Assembly (NCBI RefSeq): GCF_014353015.1
Contig: NZ_CP060704.1
Coordinates: 576,001-640,000 of the forward strand
Source: Chitinimonas koreensis
Lineage (GTDB): Bacteria; Pseudomonadota; Gammaproteobacteria; Burkholderiales; Chitinimonadaceae
Direction: 5' to 3'
Length of the DNA: 64,000 bases
The notes beneath the pieces were generated by a model. That model was not told the origin of the DNA, did no database searches, and worked only from the letters and a program-made list of their open reading frames with translations. Every line of letters begins with the position of its first letter. The first letter of the stretch is position 1. The position numbers and the translations under genes were made by a program. Below are positions 46,244 to 55,335 of the stretch, one piece after another.

Positions 46244-46821
46244 CGCGCCACCTCCGCGGCGAGCAGGCCGCGCAGCTTGGCCAGCGCATAGCGCAGCCGG
46301 CTCTTGGCGGTCTCCCGGGTGACGCCGGTCAGGGCCGCGATCTCGGCCAGGTCGAGTTCGGCCTGTTCGCGCAGCAGGAAGACCTCGCGCTGGTTGGCCG
46401 GCAGCGCACGCAGCGCCTCGGCCAGGCTGCGGCCGAGCTGCTTGTTGGCCAGCTGCGTCTCGGGCGCCATTCCTGCGCCGTCCGCGACCTGGGCCAGTGC
46501 ATCGGCCTCGTCCTCGGTCGCGGCGAAATCGGCCAGCAGGGCCGGCTCGTGCAGCCGCACGCGGTCGATCAGCTTGTTGCGCGCGATGCCGTACAGCCAA
46601 GTGCGGAAGGCCGCGCTCGGCCGGTAGTCGGCCCGCGCCTTCACCACCGCCAGCCAGCTTTCCTGGAACAGGTCGTCGACCCAGGCCGGGCGCGGCGACT
46701 GCCGCTGCAGGAAACCGTACAGGCCGCGCCGGTGGCGGCCGTACAGCGTCTCGAACGCAGCGGCATCGCCGGCTGCGTAGGCGAGCATCAGGCCTTCGTC
46801 GGTATCGTCCGGGGCGCGCAT
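46240..46821 (-). CDS. ECF-type RNA polymerase sigma factor
   Basis: A 193-residue sigma-70 family protein. Region 2 lies at about 18-85 with FETLYGRHRRGLYGFL, DDLFQESWLAVVKARADY and FRTWLYGIARNKLIDRVR. Region 4 lies at about 130-185 with ALPANQREVFLLREQAEL and LAEIAALTGVTRETAKSRLR. The start is chosen at MRAPDDTDEGLMLAYAAGD; an earlier ATG at 46893 is possible. The anti-sigma gene overlaps its stop. The upstream neighbour is a VWA lipoprotein gene; REP copy 2 lies between them, so the sigma pair may have its own promoter. Target genes are unknown. Confidence 0.93.
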   Translation of the reverse strand: MRAPDDTDEGLMLAYAAGDAAAFETLYGRHRRGLYGFLQRQSPRPAWVDDLFQESWLAVVKARADYRPSAAFRTWLYGIARNKLIDRVRLHEPALLADFAATEDEADALAQVADGAGMAPETQLANKQLGRSLAEALRALPANQREVFLLREQAELDLAEIAALTGVTRETAKSRLRYALAKLRGLLAAEVAR

Positions 46822-46940
46822 GGCGGCCGAGTGTAGCCGAAGCGGCGCGGCGCTGTCGGCGGTCGGCGTGGATTCGAACGGAATGGCGTCCATGCGGGTT
46901 GCGATGCGTGGCCTCGTCGCCGAAATGCCAAGGCGGGGAT

Positions 46941-47023
46941 GTGCCTTTGTAGGGGCGGCTTCAGCCTCGAATGCCGTGGATGACCTGTCCACCGGTTCGC
47001 GGCTGAAGCCGCTCCTGCAACGC
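46941..47023. repeat. REP-like palindrome, copy 2
   Basis: The arms GTAGGGGCGGCTTCAGCCTC and GCGGCTGAAGCCGCTCCTGC are separated by about 25 bases with a GTGGA/TCCAC inner pairing. It sits between the VWA gene 3' end and the sigma factor start. Confidence 0.82.
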
Positions 47024-47025
47024 GC

Positions 47026-48744
47026 TCACTGGGCCGGCTGGGTGGCCGGCTCCGAGCTGGCCAGCGATTGCGCCAGGCCGACCAGGCGCAGGAACTCGCC
47101 CCGGTAGCCGAAGCGGTCCGCGCCGCGCGCGCCGGCCGCCAGGTCGCGGATCTGTGCGAAGTCGTAGCTGCCCAGGTACTTGCCGCCGTCGCCCAGCCGC
47201 TGGCCGAAGGCCGCCACCGCCGCGGCGAAGCGGAACTCGTCGCTCGGCTGCGCCTGCAGCATGGCACGGCGCAGCGGGAATTCGAGCAGCTGGCTGGCCT
47301 CGCCGTGGGCGGCCTTGTAGCGCAGGCGCAGGAAGCCCAGCTCCTGGTCGCGGCCGGTCAGCAAGGGCTTGTTGATCGCGTAGCGCAGCGGCTCGAGCTT
47401 GCCGCGCTTGCCGGCCAGGGTGATCTCGTACAGCGCGGTGACGCGGTGGCCGGCGCCGATCTCGCCGGCATCGACCTTGTCGTTGGCGAAGTCCTCGCGC
47501 TTGAGCGCGCGGTTCTCGAAGCCGATCAGCCGGTACTCGGCCACGTTCTGCGGGTTGAATTCGAGCTGGATCTTCACGTCGCGCGCCACCGTGGCCAGCG
47601 TCGAGGTGAACTCGTCGACCAGCACCTTCTGCGCCTCGGCCAGGTTGTCGATGTAGCTGTAGGCGCCGTCGCCGGCGTCGGCGATCTGCTCCATCAGCTG
47701 CTCGTTGTAGTTGCCGGTGCCGAAGCCGAGCGCGGACAGCGAGACGCCCGTCTTGCGCTTCTCCTCGACGCGGTTCTTCAGCGTCTCGAAATTGCTGATG
47801 CCGACGTTGAAGTCGCCGTCGGTGGCCAGCAGGATGCGGTTGATGCCGCCCTTGATGAAGCCCTGCTCGGCCATCTGGTAGGCCAGCTCGATGCCGGCCG
47901 CGCCGGCGGTCGAGCCGCCCGGCTGCAACTGGTCGATCGCGGCCAGGATCTCGCCGCGGCGTTCGCCGGCGGTCGGCGGCAGCACCACCCGGGTGCCGCT
48001 GGCGTAGGTGACCAGCGCGACCCGGTCCTTGCCGCGCAGCTGCCGGGTGAACAGCTTGAGCGCGTTCTTCAGCAGCGGCAGCTTGTCGGGCGAATCCATC
48101 GAGCCCGACACGTCGACCAGGAACACCAGGTTGGCCGGCGGCAGCGCGTCCTTGGCCGGGTCGGCGGCCTGGATGCCGATGCGCAACAGCAGCGAATCCG
48201 GGTTCCACGGCGTGGCGGCCAGCTCGCTGCTGACCGCGAACGGCTCGGCGCCCTGCGGCCGCGGATAGTCGTAGGGGAAGTAGTTGACCAGTTCCTCGAC
48301 CCGCACCGCGTCGCGCGGCGGCAGCCGGCCTTCGTTGAGCAGGCGGCGCAGATTGCTGTAGCTGCCGGTGTCGACATCGATGCTGAAGGTCGAGACCGGC
48401 TGCTCGGCGGTGGCGATCACGCCGTTGCGCACGATCTTGCCGTAGCGCTCGCGGTCCTCGGGCTCGAGCTGCAGCATCGGTTGCGGCATCGGCGCGTAGG
48501 CGCGCTCGGCCAGCGGCGCGGCCAGCTTGGCCATGCGCGCGTCGCCGCGCGCGAGGCCGGCCGCTTCGGGCTTGGCGGCCGGCGCGGCGGGGACTTCGGC
48601 CGGCGGCTGCGCGGTGTCGGCGACCGCTTCCATTTCCTTCTGCAGGACTGGCGAGGGCGGCGGGCCGGCTTCTTCCTGGCGGGTCGAGCAGGCGGCCAGC
48701 GCACAGGCGACGAGCACGGCGGTGAGGCGGGCGGGGGTGTTCAT
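47026..48744 (-). CDS. VWA-domain lipoprotein (YfbK-like)
   Basis: A 572-residue protein with a lipoprotein signal (LVACALAAC, lipidated C19). A region at about 90-180 is typical of YfbK (TFSIDVDTGSYSNLRRLLNE, DAVRVEELVNYFPYDYP). The VWA domain has a complete MIDAS, DVSGSMDS at 211-218, followed by downstream T and D positions (LLATDGDFNVGISN). A C-terminal DUF3520-type region includes ALKREDFANDKVDAGEIGAG. It is likely anchored in the outer or inner membrane facing the periplasm. It is upstream of the ECF sigma pair on the same strand, an arrangement also seen elsewhere. The ligand is unknown. Confidence 0.9.
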   Translation of the reverse strand: MNTPARLTAVLVACALAACSTRQEEAGPPPSPVLQKEMEAVADTAQPPAEVPAAPAAKPEAAGLARGDARMAKLAAPLAERAYAPMPQPMLQLEPEDRERYGKIVRNGVIATAEQPVSTFSIDVDTGSYSNLRRLLNEGRLPPRDAVRVEELVNYFPYDYPRPQGAEPFAVSSELAATPWNPDSLLLRIGIQAADPAKDALPPANLVFLVDVSGSMDSPDKLPLLKNALKLFTRQLRGKDRVALVTYASGTRVVLPPTAGERRGEILAAIDQLQPGGSTAGAAGIELAYQMAEQGFIKGGINRILLATDGDFNVGISNFETLKNRVEEKRKTGVSLSALGFGTGNYNEQLMEQIADAGDGAYSYIDNLAEAQKVLVDEFTSTLATVARDVKIQLEFNPQNVAEYRLIGFENRALKREDFANDKVDAGEIGAGHRVTALYEITLAGKRGKLEPLRYAINKPLLTGRDQELGFLRLRYKAAHGEASQLLEFPLRRAMLQAQPSDEFRFAAAVAAFGQRLGDGGKYLGSYDFAQIRDLAAGARGADRFGYRGEFLRLVGLAQSLASSEPATQPAQ

Positions 48745-48850
48745 GGCGGGCTCCGTTGAGGGGATGGGCACTTGAACGGACGAGGGCGGCCGATCGGGTT
48801 AACGCCGCTGGAATTTTTTCGTGCGGCGTTGCCGGGCCGGCGATCCGCCC

Positions 48851-49831
48851 TCAGAAATAGCGCAGGCCGAGTGCGCCGCGCACCGCGTCCAGCGTCTTCG
48901 CCGCCGTTTCGCGTGCCTGCGCGCTGCCGGCCGCCAACAGCCGCATCACCTCGGCCGGGTCGGCCGCATGCTCGGCCCGCCGCGCCCGGATCGGCGCCAG
49001 CGTCTCCTGCAGGATCGCCTCCAGCCGGCGCTTGAGCACCATGTCGCCGAGGCCGCCGCGGCGGTAATGGTCCTTCAGTTCGGCCACCGCGGCCGTGTCG
49101 GGGTCGAAGGCGTCGAGGTAGGCGAACACCACGTTGCCCTCGACCCGGCCCGGATCGGCCACCCGCAGATGGCCCGGGTCGGTGTACATGCGCTGCACCG
49201 CGGCGCGGATCTCGTCGGCATCGGCGCCGAGGTTCAGCGCATTGCCCTGCGACTTGCTCATCTTGCCGCTGCCGTCGATGCCGGGCAGCCGGCCGTGCTC
49301 CGACACCAGCGCCGCGCTGCCGGTGGCGGCGTTGAAACGGCGCACCAGCTCGTTGGTCTGCTCGATCATCGGCTGCTGGTCGGCGCCGACCGGCACCAGC
49401 GTGGCGCGGAAGGCCGCGATATCGGCCGCCTGGCTGACCGGATAGGCCAGGAAGCCGGCCGGCAGGTCGCGCTCGAAGCCGCGCAGGCGGATCTCCTCCT
49501 TCACCGTCGGATTGCGCTCGAGCCGCGCTACGCTGACCAGGTTCAAGAGGTAGAAGGCCAGCTCGGCCAGCTCCGGCACCTGCGACTGGATGAACAGCGT
49601 GGAGCGCGCCGGATCGAGGCCTACCGCCAGGTAGTCGAGCGCCACTTCGAGCACGCTGCGATGGACGCGGGCGAGCTGGCCCATGTTGTCGGTCAGCGCC
49701 TGGGTGTCGGCGATCATCACGAACTGGCGGTATTGCGCCTGCAGCAGCAGGCGATTGCGCAGCGAGCCGACGTAGTGGCCGAGATGCAGCGGGCCGGTGG
49801 GACGGTCGCCGGTGAGGACGATGTGGGTCAT
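48851..49831 (-). CDS. trpS: Tryptophanyl-tRNA synthetase
   Basis: Charges tRNA-Trp. A class I synthetase of 326 residues: the HIGH-equivalent is PLHLGHY (14-20) and the KMSKS loop GKMSKSQGN (189-197). MIADTQALTDN and FLAYPVSQAADIAAF are family segments. The start is set at MTHIVLTGDRPTG, preceded by CCAGGAGCTTCGC. The 158 bases before it hold a leader ORF with two Trp codons and a terminator, so expression is probably controlled by tryptophan charging. Whether another trpS exists elsewhere in the genome cannot be seen. Confidence 0.96.
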   Translation of the reverse strand: MTHIVLTGDRPTGPLHLGHYVGSLRNRLLLQAQYRQFVMIADTQALTDNMGQLARVHRSVLEVALDYLAVGLDPARSTLFIQSQVPELAELAFYLLNLVSVARLERNPTVKEEIRLRGFERDLPAGFLAYPVSQAADIAAFRATLVPVGADQQPMIEQTNELVRRFNAATGSAALVSEHGRLPGIDGSGKMSKSQGNALNLGADADEIRAAVQRMYTDPGHLRVADPGRVEGNVVFAYLDAFDPDTAAVAELKDHYRRGGLGDMVLKRRLEAILQETLAPIRARRAEHAADPAEVMRLLAAGSAQARETAAKTLDAVRGALGLRYF

Positions 49832-49873
49832 GCGAAGCTCCTGGGAGGGCGGCATGCCGCTCCCGGGAGCTTC

Positions 49874-49944
49874 GAAAAGAAATCAGGCCGCCGGGAAGGG
49901 CAGCCTGATGGGTGTGCGATGGATGTGAACACGCGGCCGCCGGG
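49874..49944 (-). promoter_or_regulatory. Tryptophan attenuator upstream of trpS (antiterminator/terminator)
   Basis: The 3:4 terminator stem ATCAGGCTGCC/GGCGGCCTGAT (49909-49899 with 49892-49882) is followed by TTCTTTT. An identical decamer, CCCGGCGGCC, occurs at 49944-49935 and again inside the terminator 3' side at 49895-49886. The upstream copy can therefore pair with the terminator 5' arm (GGCTGCC, one G-U) as an antiterminator. It can also pair with GCCGCC in the leader codons (1:2 stem). Read by eye; not folded computationally. Confidence 0.75.
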
Positions 49945-49989
49945 TCAGAGGCGGCGCCACCATGCGGACGTGTGACGGGTGCGGTTCAT
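49945..49989 (-). CDS. Leader peptide of the trpS attenuator (14 residues, tandem Trp)
   Basis: The sequence reads MNRTRHTSAWWRRL then TGA. The adjacent Trp codons are at 49962-49957 and are followed directly by a segment (GCGCCGCC) that can pair with the region after the stop. The ATG overlaps the stop codon of the KAP NTPase gene (ATGA). No strong ribosome site is visible, so translation may depend on coupling to that gene or on an internal promoter. Two tandem Trp codons in 14 are far more than chance, and they stand in the position expected for a stalling site. Confidence 0.7.
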   Translation of the reverse strand: MNRTRHTSAWWRRL

Positions 49990-52527
49990 GCCCGAAGGTA
50001 AGCGTTTCCGCCGCGCTCTGGCAAGTTTCCGGCCACCTGCTTCGCGGCGCCGGACGGTGCGCCGGGCAGCAGCAGCTGGTCGACCACCGCGCAGTGCAAC
50101 GCGTAGCTGGGGGCATCCCACTGCACCGCCTGGCCGCTCGCCTCGCGCAGCGCGGCCAGCCGGGCGGGCTGGCCGGCCGCTTCGGCCGGCGTCCAGCGGT
50201 CGGCCCGCTGGCGGGCCTCGCCGTCCTGCTGCTGCAGCCATTCGCGCCAGAACAGCAGCACCAGCCACGGCGCGGCGTCGGCCAGCGCGTAGCCATCGCG
50301 CAGCACCAGGTTCTTCAGCAGGCGCCAGGTCTGCATCAGCCGCCACAACAGGCGTGGATTGCTGAAATCGCAAGCCAGCGCCAGCGCGGCGAAGCAGGTG
50401 CGCTCGGCGCGCAGTGTGCCGGTCAGCGGCTTGGGTGGTGCCGCGGGTTCGGTCGGGGCTGGCGTCTCCGCGCCGCCGGGCGATTGCATTTCGTCTTGTT
50501 CGGGGCCGGTTTCGACGGCGGAGGACGCCGTGACAACGTCTGGCGTCGTGGTTTCGGCCGGCCGCGTGTCGTCGGTGGTCGGAGACGGCGCGGCCGGCGG
50601 CTCGGGATCGGCCAGGTCGCTGAACAGGCTGGCGTCGACGAAGGCATGCACATGGCCGCTACTGATCGCCGGCAGCGTGACCGACAGCTGGAACACCTTG
50701 GCCAGGTAGTCGCGCGCCGCTTGCGCCGGCTCGCGGCCGGCGTGGCCGTATTCGGCGAAATAGCGGCTGACGGCGGCGAAGGCCATGCGCTCGTCGATCG
50801 CGACCAGTACCACGACGCGCGGGATGTGGGCGACCAGCCGCACGGTGTCGAACACCTCCTTCACCGTGTTCGGGTTGCAGCGGTCGAGGTCGTCGACCAC
50901 CAGCAGCAGGTATTCGCCTTGGGCCGGTTTGTCGGGTTTGTCGCCGCCGGCCAGCGCCAATGCGCACAACTGTTCCAGATTCTGCCGGATCTCATGGTGC
51001 AGGCCGAGGTGGACCGAGAAATCGCGCAGCCGCAGTTTGCCTAGCTGGTCGGCCAGGTTGAGCTGCTTGAACCAGTCGGTCAGGTTGTCGGCGATGAATT
51101 TGCGGGCGGCGAGCAAGGTGGTGACGCCGGCAGTGGTCAGAGAGGCGAGCGAGGTCCACCAGCCGTTGGCCTGACCAAAGCTGTAGACCGCTCCCCGACC
51201 AGCAGGGTTGGGCACAGCATGAGCGCCAGGCTCGGCAGCAGCTCGCTCAGCAGCCACCGCTGCCGCATCCTCCGTGCCTGTTCTGCCTCGGCCTGTTGGT
51301 CCGCAGCATCCGGTCGATCGGTATTCTTTGTGGTTGGCCGGCGACCATGGCGGCGGATTGCGAGCTTTATGGCAAGCGTCAGCTCCTGCCTGTAGCTGAG
51401 TGGTCGCACCAATTCGTCGACCACCGCCTGCGCCAGCGCCGCGGCCAGTTTGTCGGCCTTCTCGTGGCTCCAGGCATTGAATTCGGCGAAGCGTATCTTC
51501 GGACCATTCATCGCCCTGCAGGCATCCTGCAACTGGGCGATCTGCGAGGACTTGCCGCTGCCCCATGGGCCGAACAGGCCGATCGACAGCGGCTCGACGG
51601 TCTCGCGGTGCTTGAGCAGGGCGGCCAGCGCAGCGGTCAATCGCTCGCGGCCGAGGCGGTCCTGGCGGGCCAGCGATTCGACACGGGTGGGGGTGAGGGC
51701 GTTTGAGGCAAGTAAAGAGGGCGAAGCTGGGGGCTGCTATCGACTGGTGGAATATCGATCGCGGTATCACTGTCTTGCTCTTGCTCTTGCTCTTGCTCTT
51801 GCTCTTGCTCTTGCTCTTGCTCTTGCTCTGCGTTTGCGAACTGTACTCGCCAACGCCGGGCGGCTCCTCGAAAGAGAGGAGGATCGCCGGATAACAATGC
51901 ATCATGAACAGTAAACAGGTCGTACTGCGTGGAGTGCAGGAATTGCGCAATCGTACGCTCAGCTTCGACGACGCTATGAGGCGTATTGCGTTGCCATAAC
52001 GGAGGGGTTGGGCACACACCATCCCATTCCGGACCGAACGGGGTGACGATATAGCGATCGGCTTCTACGGCTAGTTCGAACTCTCTGAGTGCGTCGATCG
52101 TTCTGGCAATGTTTCGCGCTTCGGCGATTGCTGCTTCATAAACAATGGCGGCGTCCTGTTTACTGTCGTGTGTCATTGCCCAGTGGATTAGTCGGCCTAC
52201 CTCAATGGGCAGGCGAATCCGCTGCTGTGGGGCTTGCTTTTTGCTCGGCGCAGAGGAAGCGCTGTTCTCGATTGCGGCCTGTGAGAGACGCTTCCTGATT
52301 TGGTCGACTGTAGGCGGGTCGATCTCACTTTCGGCCACTGAGATCATGGCCAATGTGCCGAGTAGGGTTTCGTAACAAGGACCGAATCGGTTGCGTTTGA
52401 GTGATGCTGCTGAACGTGGACGTAGATCGGAATCAAGCGTGAGTAGAGGGGCGACTCGCAAATGGCAGCGTAGGGCTAGCCAGATTTGAATACGTGTTGG
52501 TAGTGCTCCTGTCTGGGGTGACGACAT
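49986..52527 (-). CDS. KAP-family P-loop NTPase (two apparent frameshifts)
   Basis: The reconstructed protein has 847 residues. Residues 1-250 are a domain I do not recognise, then an (EQ)n tract of about 19 residues, then the KAP domain. Walker A is GPWGSGKSS (about 320-328). Two membrane segments follow (about 428-445 and 456-474), inserted between Walker A and B as is characteristic of the family. Walker B is LLLVVDDLDRC (about 541-551). One base is missing at 51690-51694 (restores SPPTRVESLARQDRLGRERL) and one at 51193-51196 (restores CPTLLVGGAVYSFGQ). KAP NTPases include F-plasmid PifA, an anti-phage protein, so a defence role is possible. No partner gene is adjacent. Confidence 0.83.
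51773..51826 (-). repeat. Nine perfect hexanucleotide repeats inside the KAP gene
   Basis: The plus strand reads (TCTTGC)x9, that is GAG-CAA codons on the coding strand. It encodes the Glu-Gln tract between the N-terminal domain and the KAP domain. The unit of six keeps the frame whatever the copy number. Confidence 0.95.
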
Positions 52528-52620
52528 TCCAATTTCCCTCCAGCTGGATTCAGCCGATTTCCTATCGTTCTATGGCTGTCCAAGCTTAGCTCAATGGCTT
52601 TATCGAGCAGCACGCCATAT

Positions 52621-55335
52621 CTAATGCTTCTCCTCAATGTAGGCAGCCGGCGCCGGCGCCAAATACCCCACCACCACCAGCAACACCCCCACCCCGATGA
52701 ACGCCACCACCCGCGCCAGCCCGCCCGCGCTGGCCAGGTCGACCGCGAACAGCTTGAGCACCGTCGCGCCGATCAGTGCCGCGCCGGCCAGCCAGGCGTC
52801 GCGCCGGCCGTAGCGGTTGGCGGCCAGCATGGTCGCCAGCGCGGTGCCGCCCCACAGGATCGCCAGCGCGGCCTGGTAGCCGCTGTCGGGCCATAACGCG
52901 GCGCGGTTGAAGGCCAGGCCGCCCCAGTGATGGAAGGCGTGGGCCAGCGTGGCGTTGAGCCAGCCGAACACCGCCAGCGCCCCGGCGCCGGCGAAGGCCT
53001 GGCGCTGGGCGGCTAGCCGCAGCGCCGGGTAGCGGCTGCACAGCCATGCGGCCAGTGCCGCGGCGGTCAGCCACCAGCCGAGGTCGAGCGGGTTGAGCAG
53101 CGGCAGCCACGGCAGCGGCGCGGCGGCGCCGGTGCTGGCCCAGGGGGCGGCCAGCAGCAGGGCATAGGCCAGAATCGCGGCCGGCGCCGGGATCTCGAAG
53201 CCATACCAGGCGCGGTAGCGCCGCAGCGGCCAGATCGCCGGCAGGCGGGCGGCCAGCGCGAGCAGGCCGGCGAACGGCAGCAGCGCGCCGAGCCAGTGCC
53301 AGGCCGAGTCGACGCCGATCCGGCCGACCGCGTCGGACAGCGTCCAGCTGGCCAGCAGCAGCCACAGCCAGGCGCCGGTCAGATGGACCAGGCGGCGGCC
53401 GGCGCGCGGCAGCTCGGTCTCGCGCCGGCGCAGCCCGATCCACCAGACGGCGAAGGCGATCGGCCAGGCCAGCCAGCCGCCGTCCTGCAGCGGCGTCTGG
53501 CGGCCGCCGGCCGCGGCCAGCAGCGCGATGCCGAGCGCGAGCGGCAGCGCCAGGCCCGGCACGCGCATGTGCGGCCAGCGCAGCGGGGCGGACAGCGCTG
53601 TGAGCAGCAGGCCGGCGGCGGCCAGCAGGCCGACGCCGCCGGCCGGCCAGGACCAGGCCGGAGCGAAGGTGAACAGGCTGGCGAAGCCGCCGGCCAGGCC
53701 CAGCAGCAAGCCCCACAGCAGCAGCGGCATGGCGGCGAGGCCGCCACGACGGTGGCAGGCGGCGCCGGCCAGCCAGCTCGCGGCGGTCGCCAGCAGCGTG
53801 CCGAGCAGGGCGCCGTTGAGCCAGCGATCGGCCCGACGCAGCTCGGCCAAGTCGGCGAGCGCGACCAGGCCGGCCAGGAAGATCAGCAGGTAGCCGGCCC
53901 AGCGGGCGAGCCGGCGGTCCTGCCGGCCGCCGACCCAGACCAGCGCGGCGCCTTCGAGCGACCAGCTGGCTGCGGTCCAGTGCGCGCCGCCGGCCAGCGG
54001 GACGGCGACGGTGGCGAAGCCGATCGCCAGCGCACAGAACGCCTCGGCCAGCAGCGCCTGGCCCGGCTGCCGCCGGACGAATCGCCAGGCCGCCGCGTAG
54101 ACCGCCGCCATCGCCGCCGCCGACCATGCCTCGCCGTAGGCGAAGTCGCCGACCAGCGCGGCCTGCAGGCCGAAGCCGAGCAGCGGCACGCCGAACACCA
54201 GCGCGGCGTCGACCGGATCGCGCGCGAGGCTGCCCAGGCCGGCCTCGGCCAGCCGGCGGCGGGCGAATACGATGGCGAGCGCGAGGTAGAACAGCCAGAA
54301 GCCGAGCAGGAACGGTTCGATGCGGGCGAAATCGGCGGGCTGGTAGCGCAGCACGCCCCAGGCGGCGCCGACGGCGAAGGTGAAGGCGAAGCCGAGCAGG
54401 TTGAGCCCGCGCCAGGCGCGCGCATGGGCGACGTAGGCGATGCCGAGGTTGAGCACCGCGTAGTAGCCGAACAGCAGCACCGGATCGCCGTGGCCGGTCG
54501 AGGCCAGGATCGGCGCCAGGAAGCCGCCGGCCAGGCCGATCACCGCCAGCGCCTGGGCCGACTGCGCCAGCGCCAGCGCGCCGGAGGCGACCGCCAGGCC
54601 GGCCAGCAGCGCGAAGGCGGCGCCGGCCGGCACCAGGCCGTGCAGGCGGAAGGCGGTGAACACGGTGAGAAAGGCGATGCCGAGGCCGCCGCCCTGCAGC
54701 GCATGGGCGAAGGCCGGCCGCGCCGCGCGCTGGCGCCAGCCGAAGCCGATGCCGGCGGCGCCGGCGGCCAGCACGCCGAGGTAGCGCAGCTCGAGCGGGA
54801 AGCGCACGTACTGCGCCGCGTACTTGAGCAGGAAGGCGGCGCCCATCAGCACCAGCAGCACGCCGATCTTCACGGCCGGGTTGCCGGCCACCAGCCAGCG
54901 CGGCAGGCGGTCGGCCAGGTCGGTTGGGTTCGGCGCCGGGGCAGGGGCCGCGGTCGCGGGAGCCGGTGCCGGGACGACGATGGCCGGTTGGCCCGGGGTT
55001 GCGGGCTCCGGCTCGGGCAGCGCTGGAGCCGGATCGGTGGCTGGCGGTTCGACGGGAATGGCGGTGGAGATCGCCGCGGGCGGCGCGGCCTCGTGTCCGG
55101 CGTCCGCCTGACTCGGCGGCTCGGGCCGAACGGCCGCGGCCATCCGGCCGGCGACTTGCGCGGGATCGGTTCGCGCCGGCTGTTCGCTCCGCCGCATCAG
55201 CTCGCGCAGCTGCTTGCTGCGCTCCAGGTCGCGGCCGACCAGCCAGCCCAGCAGCGCGCCGATCAGCCAGCCGCCGTCGTGGCGCCACAAGGCCGCGCCG
55301 CAGATCAATCCGATGAAGATGCCCAACCAAGCCAT
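52621..55335 (-). CDS. DUF2339 polytopic membrane protein
   Basis: A 904-residue inner-membrane protein. The N terminus has one hydrophobic pair (MAWLGIFIGLICGAALWRHD and WLIGALLGWLVGRDLERSK). A Pro/Ala-rich stretch (about 75-135) precedes more than twenty hydrophobic segments. The DUF2339 signature NPAVKIGVLLVLMGAAFLLK is near 150-170, followed by FPLELRYLGVLAAGAAGIGF. The C terminus keeps KLFAVDLASAGGLARVVAFI. The family is widespread and uncharacterised; fold comparisons suggest a transporter-like core but no substrate is known. It lies upstream of the KAP gene with a 93-base gap that shows no obvious terminator. Confidence 0.88.
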   Translation of the reverse strand: MAWLGIFIGLICGAALWRHDGGWLIGALLGWLVGRDLERSKQLRELMRRSEQPARTDPAQVAGRMAAAVRPEPPSQADAGHEAAPPAAISTAIPVEPPATDPAPALPEPEPATPGQPAIVVPAPAPATAAPAPAPNPTDLADRLPRWLVAGNPAVKIGVLLVLMGAAFLLKYAAQYVRFPLELRYLGVLAAGAAGIGFGWRQRAARPAFAHALQGGGLGIAFLTVFTAFRLHGLVPAGAAFALLAGLAVASGALALAQSAQALAVIGLAGGFLAPILASTGHGDPVLLFGYYAVLNLGIAYVAHARAWRGLNLLGFAFTFAVGAAWGVLRYQPADFARIEPFLLGFWLFYLALAIVFARRRLAEAGLGSLARDPVDAALVFGVPLLGFGLQAALVGDFAYGEAWSAAAMAAVYAAAWRFVRRQPGQALLAEAFCALAIGFATVAVPLAGGAHWTAASWSLEGAALVWVGGRQDRRLARWAGYLLIFLAGLVALADLAELRRADRWLNGALLGTLLATAASWLAGAACHRRGGLAAMPLLLWGLLLGLAGGFASLFTFAPAWSWPAGGVGLLAAAGLLLTALSAPLRWPHMRVPGLALPLALGIALLAAAGGRQTPLQDGGWLAWPIAFAVWWIGLRRRETELPRAGRRLVHLTGAWLWLLLASWTLSDAVGRIGVDSAWHWLGALLPFAGLLALAARLPAIWPLRRYRAWYGFEIPAPAAILAYALLLAAPWASTGAAAPLPWLPLLNPLDLGWWLTAAALAAWLCSRYPALRLAAQRQAFAGAGALAVFGWLNATLAHAFHHWGGLAFNRAALWPDSGYQAALAILWGGTALATMLAANRYGRRDAWLAGAALIGATVLKLFAVDLASAGGLARVVAFIGVGVLLVVVGYLAPAPAAYIEEKH

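Noticed and set aside
46822..46893. Longer N terminus of the ECF sigma factor from ATG at 46893
   Set aside because: The added 24 residues show no sigma-factor character; the ATG at 46821 gives a standard start before region 2.
51773..51826. Possible CRISPR-like array
   Set aside because: The repeats are contiguous six-base units with no spacers and lie in a coding frame.
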